This document shows, in pieces, positions 55,677-64,000 of a stretch of 64,000 bases of DNA (position 1 is the stretch's first letter; each line of letters starts with the position of its first letter). Below the pieces are notes generated by a model. That model was not told where the DNA came from, made no database searches, and saw only the letters and a program-made list of their open reading frames with translations. The stretch comes from Grammothele lineata (Eukaryota; Basidiomycota; Agaricomycetes; Polyporales; Polyporaceae), in assembly GCA_002150815.3 (NCBI GenBank), contig NDFF03000043.1:62001-126000 (forward strand). The letters are read 5' to 3'. A program made the position numbers and the translations under genes.

Positions 55677-56104
55677 CTGAGTCCGGCGGGGAGGATCACT
55701 GCGCTCGGACCGGTACAAGGGATCGACGCGTGCACGACCCTGAGGTATGCCGTCTTGTTAAGCTTCGAAGCCAGCCGCCCACTGATTGCGTGTATCTCCC
55801 GGATGGCCAGCTAGCACGATCTTCGCCCCGTCTTTCGTGACTGCGTTGCTGCAGGTGGACGAGGAACAAAGCAGAAGGGGGTTTTCTCTCGTCGCGCTTG
55901 GTCGAGTGTCCTAAAGCTTCCCGTAAATGCAATGGCGTTCCTGGCAGCGCCTTCTCGCTTTGTCCGTGGATTGTAGGTCCCAGCACGTGTCGATCGGTCC
56001 TCTCGCTTTGGCTGCCGCTCCTACTTAATGTGGTTGAACGCCCGTTATTTCATCAAGACCTTCTCGCCCGCCCTACCGTCCGCGACTCAAATTTTATATA
56101 TCTC
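55677..56104. other. Intergenic region
   Basis: 3' flank of the polymerase gene and promoter of the 56.1-kb gene. A TTTTATATAT stretch lies about 14 bases before the ATG at 56105, too close for a normal TATA box unless the leader is extremely short. Confidence 0.5.
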
Positions 56105-58311
56105 ATGTCGTCTCAGGAGGTACGCATTCCCCGCTACTTCTCCTTCGATTCGTTTCGCCAACACCGTAGTGCCATATCCTCCAGAATACCCTAATCAATG
56201 ACTCGCCTAAGGCGGAAACTCCGATTGATGTAGACCATCACAGGCTCCTCGAGATAGCGCGAAAGAAGTATCTCGACATTGAAGATCTCAGAGAGACGGG
56301 AAAGATGAGCAGCTTCTTGTTATTCAAAGCAGTTTACAACAAATTCGGGCCTTCTGCTCGCAAGAAAGATGTCGAGCCGGCGTGTCCACTGGAACATATC
56401 TGGCATTATCGCACCTCGGTCACGGACCAGAACCGCTGGGCCGAGCTGAGTGAGGAACGGGAGCGGTTGCGGAGCCTGCACTATCCGGAGCAGGCGGAAG
56501 CGGCAGCTGCAAAGCGCTCTCAGAATAAATTGGCGAAACAAGAAAAAAAGCGTAGGAAAGAGGCCGCCAAGCTAGCCAACGAGATAGAGGTAGCGGGCGG
56601 GAGTAGGGGCGGAGGATGGGAGAGCCTGAAGGATGTAGAGGCTGCCGTCCCTGCTTACCCTACTCCTGAATGGACTCCGTCGCCATCGGAGACAAGCGAG
56701 GCCAAGTCCCGCCCGAGCCCGCGCTCCGGCCACAGATACCACCCTTACCATCAGCCGCCCGCGTCCAGCTCCAGCCACCACCATCTCGACCCTCGCGCCT
56801 CTGGAGTCCCATACTCTACTCAACAGCACCCTCCTCACCACCCTTGCAACCCCAACTGGCCCGGCCCCTCTCGGCACGCCCCATCCCCCTTCCACATGCC
56901 CGCTCCTGCCCCCTCGACGGCTTCCGCCTTTCCCAACTCGATGCGCTCCGGACCTACGACCACACCCCACGCCCCTCCTCATGCGCACGGACATACCGCC
57001 ACCACGGCGCGGCCGAACCCCCAGCCCCCTGCGCCCACACCCTCGTCCGCCACTCGTCCCTTGTCAATATATGACTGCATACAAGATCCGCTAACCGTCG
57101 CACAACGCCAGCATATCAACGAGCTCGACTCACTGTTGCGGCTGTACATACTGAAGCTGCAGCTTCCTGCTCATTACACTTTCAACGATGTCGCTGAGAT
57201 GGTCATAAAGGCCGCCAATACCAACGCCGCCCAGGCTCCCGCTCCCGCTCTCGACCCTGCTCCGGCACCTACTCCGGCCCCCATCCCTGCTCGTCCCGCT
57301 CTCCGCCCCCAGCCCACTCCCGCTCCCGCTCTCCGCCCCCAGCTTACTCCTACCCCTCACCGCTACATGCAGGAAGGTTGGACTGGTCGGGGACAACAGC
57401 CGATGATGCCGCCGCCCTCGCAGCATGCCATGGCTCCAGCAGCGCCGCCGCCAGGAGCGGCATATGGCGTTCCGCGCCGTGTCGGTCACGGTGCTCAACA
57501 CGCGGCGGGGTACGTTCCCCAGCACAACCGCATGGCCGGCCCCATGCGGCGCCCCGACGTGCATGGTGCCCAGCACTCCGTAGCCCCCAGCGTTCCGCGC
57601 CCTTCCGTGCCTGGCGGGCACTACCCCGTTCCAAACACGTATCGGGAGCCGCGGACCATGCAACAAATGGCCAACGAGCATATGCAGGCCATGGGCCGAC
57701 TCGACTACCACCTGCAACCACCTCCCACCCGTGCGTTTGAGATGCAACAGCCCGTCGCTCGTTACGCACCTCCAGCTGCGCAGCCCGGTCCATCGCAGTT
57801 CAACGCTCACCCATCCTATCCTCAACACGCCGTCATGAACGAGCGTTATGTCGCGCCGCAGGGGTGGGAGCCGTCCGCCGGTGCGCCTTACGAGAACGTC
57901 GCCCGCGCGCAGTTCTATGAGGCGGCAGCGGTCTACGGCGCGTCCGCAGGTCGTGCCGGGTACGTCCAGGGGGCGAGCCACGCCGGTATGGCCGCTCCCG
58001 CTCCTTCGCATGCGGCAGATGGCAGCTTTGGCCGTGTCCCCCAGTCTCAACCCGTCTACGCACAGCCCGACCGGATCGAGGCCGGTGCCGCGGCTGGTCC
58101 GTCTGGCACAACAGGAGGGGGATGGGAGAACGTCCGCTTTGACGCGCATCCCGGCAGTTTGTTGGAACTGCTTCAGAGTGATGACCTCGGCCTGCCGTAT
58201 GGGTTGGACAACGGTGCGGTGCCAGCTGCGGACGTCGACGCGGGGAGAGCGAACGGGACGGAGGGGGAGGGGATATTCAACGCAGAGTTCTTCCAGAACT
58301 ACGGGATGTAA
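56105..58311 (+). CDS. Putative HMG-box-like regulator, Pro/Ala/His-rich
   Basis: Exons are 56105-56119 (five codons, MSSQE) and 56212-58311, giving 704 residues. The N-terminal ~95 residues are the best HMG-like region of the window: MSSFLLFKAVYNKFG (helix I-like), then ACPLEHIWHYRTSVTDQNRW and AELSEERERLRSLHYPEQ (helices II-III). A basic tail follows (KQEKKRRKEAAK), a likely nuclear localisation signal. A second helical block (YDCIQDPLTVAQRQHINELD, LLRLYILKLQLP) interrupts a long Pro/His/Ala-rich linker containing (Pro-Ala)-type repeats near residues 340-385. The C-terminus is hydrophobic-acidic (LLELLQSDDLGLPYG, FNAEFFQNYGM), activation-domain-like. Role inferred, family assignment unproven. 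Confidence 0.72.
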
Positions 58312-59479
58312 GTTTTGTGGACGGTGCGCGCGTCTTGTTGTTGGGTCGTTGGGATGGGAGAACGGACCTGGATCATATACAATACTCTTCATAATCTGTG
58401 CCATATGTCGTCCGGTGCTGTCTTGTTATACCAATAATCTTTTGTCGTGTTTTGCTGTACATATCATACCCTTTATCTGTTAGTGCCTCACAATGTATCC
58501 CATGATCACCTCTTCGATCTCGCCTACGACGTCGACCTTTGCACAGCCCGGACGATAGACTTGGCCACCTTGATTGCGTGCCGACTGATTAGCCGTCGGA
58601 CGAGCGGCCCGAGCGTAAAAGCCTATCAAGTGATCCGTTTTCGTCGCGCACATCATACAGGAACTAGTGGCAGTGAAGAAATATACGATGCAGCTATTGT
58701 TTGTGTTTACCTTGCTCAATAACAAATGCATGCAACGAGCTGTCTCGTCGTCTTCTGTGACGTCATCGCCTACTCAACGACAACACTGAAATCGGGCGGA
58801 GATGCGAAGTGATCAGCGGAGTTCAAAAAGAGGCACGTGAGACGTTGGTTGCGGGGTTCGCTCGAGTTGCGGCTTGAACTCTTCCAACGAGAGTGCGAGT
58901 ACTTATCGCGTGTAGTCAAAGCTTACTCATCTCAAGGGCACTTCCTTTCATGCGAGCCGACTACTACAACCCCTTTACCCGTCTGGGCCAAATACACTCT
59001 ATGTTTACTCTGACTAGTTTCGCCGATGAATGCCGCTCACGGTCGGCCGCAATATCCGAGGATCGTTGGTCGCAAGAACACGCATGAGGCACCAGTTGGT
59101 ACAGCCTTCTGGCATTCTCTGTTGCTAATGATAGCTTGCCGTCCGGCCCTCGAGCCCGCACGCGCCTTCGCGGTGCCCCCGAGACTAGGCGAGCACCACC
59201 CAGCACGCCTTCCACCGGCCCCCTCCTCCCGCTGGGCCTGGAGGCATGCGCGCGCTCCAATTACCGTCTTTGTTGTCGTATGTTTCTATGCGACTTCCTT
59301 TCCGGCGGCACCGGGCGATGCTTCGTATAAAATTTGCGCCTTGAGTATATAGTCCTGCTACTGTCTGGGGTTGGCCCAAACTCTCTAGACCCCTCCCTTA
59401 CGACCCCGGCCCCCGACCGACAATCTATACACCTACACCATCTGTATCAACACCACAACCTCACATTCTGCTTACAACC
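58312..59479. other. Intergenic region
   Basis: No gene seen. The downstream end holds the promoter of the transporter gene. Confidence 0.5.
59326..59333 (+). promoter_or_regulatory. TATA box of the MFS transporter gene
   Basis: TATAAAAT lies 147 bases upstream of the ATG at 59480, leaving a normal fungal 5' leader of roughly 110 bases. Confidence 0.55.
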
Positions 59480-62030
59480 ATGTCCTCCATGAAGTCCCCA
59501 GCAGTCTCCGCCAATCCATCTAGGGACGATCTTCACGACGATGGCCAGACCGTGGTCGAAGGCCTCCGCTCAGAAACGGTCTCGCTTACAGACCAGACAA
59601 ATCTCCTCCCTCGGCGCAAAGTCATGGCCGTCTTCGCCGGTCTCGCGCTCTGCATCCTCGTCTCATGTCTCGACTCAACGATCGTCGCGACGGCGCTGCC
59701 CACCATCTCCGCCGCGTTCAACGCGGGCGCGGTCGCTTCCTGGGTTCCCTCGGCATACTTCCTCACGTCCACCGCGTTCCAGCCACTATGTGAGTTTTTT
59801 ACCTTTGCTCAAGCGCGCATACGTACATTTCCCGTAGGGATCGGGCACACGACCCACTATAGGCACGTGTTGCGAAGCTCAATTGAATTGCGGACGGGCG
59901 CGCTTTACTTACACTCCGTCTTCTATTACTCTGATACTGCGGCTGATCATATTGGTATCTCCCTAGATGGTCGCTTCAGCGACATCTTTGGTCGCAAGGC
60001 CGGGCTTTGCATCGCGATGGGCACGTTCATGATCGGCTCTCTCGCCTCCGGCTTCTCGCGTTCGATCGTCGAGCTCATCGTCCTCCGCGGCCTCGCCGGC
60101 GCGGGAGGCGGCGGCATCGTCAGCATGACCCAGATCGTCATCTCCGACGTTGTGTCTTTGCGAGAGCGGTGAGCCTCTGAGGCTGCCTACCAGTTCTGTA
60201 TGTGCTACCTGCTTCCGTGTGGAACTCACGCGACATCCCGCCGCCGAAAGCGGCAAGTACCAGGGTATCATTGGAGTCGTCCTCGCGTTCGGCTTTGCCG
60301 TCGGGCCTCTGCTCGGCGGTATCCTCGCGGAGAAGGCGGGCTGGAGGTGGTGCTTCTGGGTGACACTTCCCGTGTCCGCGATTGCCGTCGCCTTCGTCGT
60401 GCTCGTGCTCCCGCTTAAGCCTGTAGAGGGAAACATCGCCAAGAAGCTCGCCGTCGTGGACTACTTCGGCACTGCCCTCACGCTGGTGGGATGCACGCTC
60501 GTCATCCTCCCGCTCATCTGGGTGAGTGAGAGCTGCGTGATCGAGGGAGAGTTCGGTGCGCTAACAACCTCGTCTATCCATTACAGGGAGGCGTAACGTT
60601 CCCATGGAGCTCGCCCGTCGTCCTCGCGCCGCTCTTCGCCGGCATGCTTGTCGTCGTGGTGTTCTGCGTTTGGGAGTGGAAGGGCGCGCGTCTCCCGATC
60701 ATTCCCAGTGAGGCTTGGTCTTCATAAATCGCCACTCACGAGTCACTCTGATCGTACTTCCTTGGGCAGTGTACATCTTCAAGCAAGTTACCGTTACGGG
60801 CGTGTATATCACCATGTTCATCAAGTTAGTCATCATCGTTTTTCCACATATCTCCTCGGTTGCTGACTACGTTCTCATGGACTCCAGCGGCTTCGTCTTC
60901 TACTTGTCCCTCTTCTACCTTCCGCAATTCTTCCAGGTGGCGCTCGGATACTCCGCCGTCCACTCCGGCGTGTTCCTTCTCCCCGTGCTCGTCAGCCAGA
61001 CAGTGGCGAGCTTTATTGCGGTACGCCACTCTCGCGCTTCCGAACTCTGTCGCTCACTCACGGCTGCGCTCAATGCAGGGTTCGATGATCAGCTGGACGG
61101 GCCGGTACAGGGTACGCACTCCATTTCTGTAAAATACCATCGCGTACTCATGGGGATGATGCCAGACGACTATCTATTCCGGATTCGCGGTATGGACGGT
61201 CGCATGTGGTTGCCTCTCGACCATTACGCCACACACCTCTGAGGGCCTCATGGTCTTCTACATGCTCCTCGCAGGAGTTGGCGCAGGAGGAGTACGTGCT
61301 CTTCATTTCAACGATGATCAGTGCATTGACGCGGCTACGTTCGCAGACCCTCCAGACCACAACGGTCGCGGCACAGGCGAGTGTGACTCGGCGCGACATG
61401 TCCGTGGTCACTGCCGTCCGGAACGTGAGTCGCGCGCTCTCCCCTTCTGTCTTAGTACTCGGCTGACATTTGGATTGTTGGGCAGTTCATTCGACTTCTC
61501 GGCGGAACATTGTCTCTGGCTATCGGTGCAACGGTCATGTACGTCCTTCTCACCTCTCAACCTCGGAAACGGCTTCGCTCATGCACTTTTCCCCTCGTAG
61601 TAACAACTCCCTCCGAAGCACCATGTCCGCTCTCGCGCTCCCAGCCTCCACAATCGCCGCCATCGTCGACGACCCCACAATAATCAGCCACCCATTATCC
61701 GCCTCTTCGCCCTCTTCGTCGGCCTCTTCATTAGCCGCGTTAGGGCTGAGCGCAGACGTCGCCGCGCGGGTGCTCGGCGCCTACGTGCGCGGCTTCCGCA
61801 CCATCTTCCTGCTCAGCACGGGCCTCAACGCCGCCGCGACGCTCGCGGCCATCTTTATGATCAAGCATACGGAGCTCTCGCGCGGCGACGAGGACGAGCT
61901 TCGTGCGCAGGCGCTGGCGGAGGAGGCCAAGGCGGCCGCGCTCAAGGCGCATAAGGTAGCCGACGCGGACGTAGAGAAGGCGGTGGAGGCCGACGAAAAG
62001 AAGATGGGTGGAAACCCAGGATCTGCCTGA
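59480..62030 (+). CDS. MFS multidrug-type transporter (DHA family)
   Basis: Proton-driven efflux pump of the major facilitator superfamily. Eleven exons: 59480-59789, 59967-60168, 60251-60521, 60587-60707, 60770-60824, 60888-61020, 61079-61111, 61166-61291, 61347-61424, 61486-61538 and 61601-62030, giving 603 residues. A soluble N-terminus of ~48 residues is followed by a first helix with the LDSTIVATALPTI signature, the inter-helix motif A GRFSDIFGRK, the charged-helix LRGLAGAGGGGIVSM, GFAVGPLLGGILAEKAGWRW at helix 5, and later hydrophobic segments (VFYLSLFYLPQFFQVALGYS, EGLMVFYMLLAGVGAGG). The pattern fits the drug:H+ antiporter type close to toxin-efflux pumps. The C-terminal tail is cytosolic, Ala/Lys/Glu-rich. 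Substrate unknown; no biosynthetic genes are adjacent. Convergent with GCN1. Confidence 0.9.
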
Positions 62031-62438
62031 GTGGGGGGGGGGGGCGTGGCGGTAATGAAGTGCGAAAAATAGATGAGACGGAAGGACACAGTTTGAGTTT
62101 TACCGGATGGCCCACGATACAGAATGCTTACGACTTAGACTTACATGACGCGACGCGCTCGATGCGCGCTGCGCACTATGGTAGAGCTTATAGCTACGCA
62201 CATAGATGATGGGGCCTCGATGGCTGTCCTTGAACAAAGTAGAGTAGCAGTCGCTACATAGAACAAGTGTAGCATTGGGGATGCGATGTGTGTCCTTCTG
62301 TACAGCTAATATGACATTGGATCGTGTACAACAGCAGGGATGGACGTTCGTTGAAGTCGTCTCGCGTCGTGCGTCTGAGCCTGGAGTCCATGTCTCGTTT
62401 TCCTCCTCGTCAACCAAGAGTCAAGCCCAAGACCCAGA
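62031..62438. other. Convergent 3' intergenic region
   Basis: 3' flanks of the MFS gene and GCN1. It starts with a long G run directly after the MFS stop codon. No gene seen. Confidence 0.5.
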
Positions 62439-64000
62439 TCACTCCGCCATCGCCTTGAGCGCGTCCCGTGCCTCTCGTGCGGGACGAGCAATCGAGGGGC
62501 GCTCGTTGCCTGCACTCTCCGTCGCCTTCTGCGCAACCTGCTTTAGGAGACCCAGTCGCTGGAAGATGTTCGAGCTTTGCGGCTCCTCATCGTCATCATC
62601 AGGGGAGACAACTGCGCGGATGCAGTGCGACGCGAGTACAGATTGGGGCGTGCCACCGACGAGGTATGTCCTGCATAGAGGGACATGGGTTAACAAATGC
62701 GGTGAGAGAAGGCTATACAGTTGCACATACGAGATGATAGGCCTGACGAGTTCGTCGAATTGAGAAAGAGCTGTAAACAGCGCTGCTGTCGACACGTTAT
62801 ACGCCTCTGCGAGAGCAGCTTGATTGAGTACCGCGTTTCTTATTTAGACTACGTCACGACGCACCTTCATGCTGCTCCTTGAACGCGTCTGCGGTGAACT
62901 CTAAGCACATCTCACGCGCCTTCTCGCCGACGTTCGTGCCAGCGCTCTTTACAACACGCGCGAGGGCGAGCACCAGACTCGCCGCGATCGCGTCCTCGGC
63001 CGCGCCGCGGGCGCCCGTGACGAGCTCTGTGACAACCGGGTCCACGCGCGGCTGGGAGCGCATCAGAACGCTCAAAGCACGGGCGGCGCGAGTGCGCACG
63101 GCTAGGCTCGCAGAGTCGCCGGCGCTCTTGACAAAGGTGCGCTGAAGTTGGGGGAAGAATGGTTTGACGAAGGTCGGGATGCGCTCCAGCATTGTCGTAA
63201 GAGCGCTGAGGATCGCGGACTTGACTGCGGGTGGGTACGTCGTCGCCTGCGTTGCGACACGGATGAGCGGGCCGGTGAACGGAACGACAAACGGCTTGAT
63301 AGCAGCTTCCTCTGTACGCTCGACAAGGTCCCCAATGGCGTACGCGGCTTGTTCGCGCTGCTCGTTGCTGCCCGTTGTAAGACCAGCGATGATGATGGGA
63401 ACCGTTGGGGACACGCCCTTGGGAAGGCTGAAGCCGGGAACATATGTGCCTGGAGCGCCAGTGCTCTCGATAGTACGGCGGAGGGGCACCACCAGGGGCT
63501 CAAGCTCGTCCTTGGGAATCGACTTGACAAACACGTCAAGCGCATGCCACGCAGCTGTATGCACGGATACTTCTCCGTCGTCCAGAAGAGATACCAGTTG
63601 CCGTATCCAATCCACGCGATAGAGCGAATCATCGAGTTCCGAGACTTCGCAGAAGATAGCGAAGAACTCGCAACTGCTTGCTCGGCGCCTTACAGAGTCG
63701 TGTCGTGCCCTTCCTTCATCGTGAGTCGCATGTAGCGATGATGTACCGAATTTCACGCACCATTCCAGAAGTAACAGCATCAGCGTATTAAGACCTTCAG
63801 CATCACATACAGACGACAAGGACGACTTGATAGCTTCATCAACAGCATCCTTGAGCTCTTCGTCCTCTCGGACTTCCGTTCCCTCGTGCATTTTAACAAG
63901 CGCATTCAGGATAGTCGTTAGACGCCTGCTGAGAGCGGAACCGGCCACGGACACCAGCGAAGCTAGAGCACGCGCATTGAACGCGGACATCGGAAGAGCC
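62439..64000 (-). CDS. GCN1: Translational activator Gcn1, C-terminal part (cut by window edge)
   Basis: Gcn1 is a giant HEAT-repeat protein that binds collided ribosomes and activates the kinase Gcn2 in the amino-acid starvation response. Exons in gene order are >64000-63761, 63709-62865, 62818-62731 and 62670-62439. Only the last ~465 residues are in the window; upstream exons lie beyond position 64000. Family blocks: SAFNARALASLVSVAGSALS, FCEVSELDDSLYRVDWIRQL, TYVPGFSLPKGVSPTVPIII and FFPQLQRTFVKSAGDSASLA, then SQPRVDPVVTELVTGAR. All are HEAT-like helical pairs. The C-terminal ~90 residues are more variable and acidic. The ATG at 63990 is an internal methionine, not a start. Confidence 0.92.

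Noticed and set aside
57130..58404. 424-codon minus-strand open frame
   Set aside because: It overlaps the 56.1-kb gene in antisense. Its sequence mirrors the Pro/Ala-rich GC-biased coding strand and has no domain.
1..64000. CRISPR arrays, bacterial operons, rRNA or tRNA genes
   Set aside because: No regularly spaced repeats, no ribosome-binding-site-driven gene strings, and I recognised no tRNA cloverleaf signature by eye. A tRNA scan could still find one.

Overview
This window is nuclear DNA of a filamentous basidiomycete, most likely an Agaricomycete. Genes are packed on both strands and cut by many short introns of about 45-120 nt with GT(A/G)AG(T/C) donors. Coding regions are GC-rich, and the gene families are typical of mushrooms: F-box proteins, a HET-domain protein, a Ty3/gypsy chromovirus and large Pro/Ala-rich regulators. 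I saw no bacterial, phage or CRISPR features and recognised no tRNA or rRNA gene. Exon joins were deduced by hand from splice signals, reading-frame continuity and family conservation.

Layout. 0-6.3 kb: a tandem segmental duplication carrying two F-box genes with the same three-exon structure. 6.3-10 kb: mostly non-coding, with one small Cys-rich protein at 8.0 kb. 10-11.7 kb: a divergent pair, mitochondrial Fe-S assembly protein Isa2 (minus) and a YCII-domain protein (plus). 12.2-13 kb: a decayed relative of the gene at 43.3 kb. 15.7-24.6 kb: a HET-domain gene whose 3' end is split by a 6.74-kb LTR retrotransposon. The element has 374-bp LTRs differing at one base, a 5-bp target duplication, intact gag and pol, and a candidate -1 frameshift signal. 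24.6-30 kb: a less GC-rich region with one unknown ORF flanked by a direct repeat of a gene's 3' end. 30.6-35.7 kb: a second YCII-domain gene, a coiled-coil protein of unknown function and a 12-exon glutaryl-CoA dehydrogenase gene with a GC-AG intron. 36-44 kb: several unknown regulator-like genes. 44.5-47.4 kb: a divergent pair, an FLILHELTA-family protein and a putative mitochondrial coiled-coil protein. 50.3-58.3 kb: two large regulator-like proteins flanking a family-X DNA polymerase with a BRCT domain. 59.5-62 kb: an MFS multidrug-type transporter. 62.4-64 kb: the 3' end of GCN1, cut by the window edge.

How the genes relate. Housekeeping genes (ISA2, GCDH, PolX, GCN1, mitochondrial proteins) alternate with lineage-specific ones. 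The least explained part is a dispersed set of proteins at 28.9, 36.1, 38.1, 41.0 and 56.1 kb, with a weaker candidate at 50.3 kb. Each carries a short helical motif resembling helices II-III of an HMG box; the larger ones add long Pro/Ser/Ala-rich linkers and most end in an acidic or hydrophobic tail. I read them as a candidate family of divergent DNA-binding regulators, which is an inference and not a proven assignment.
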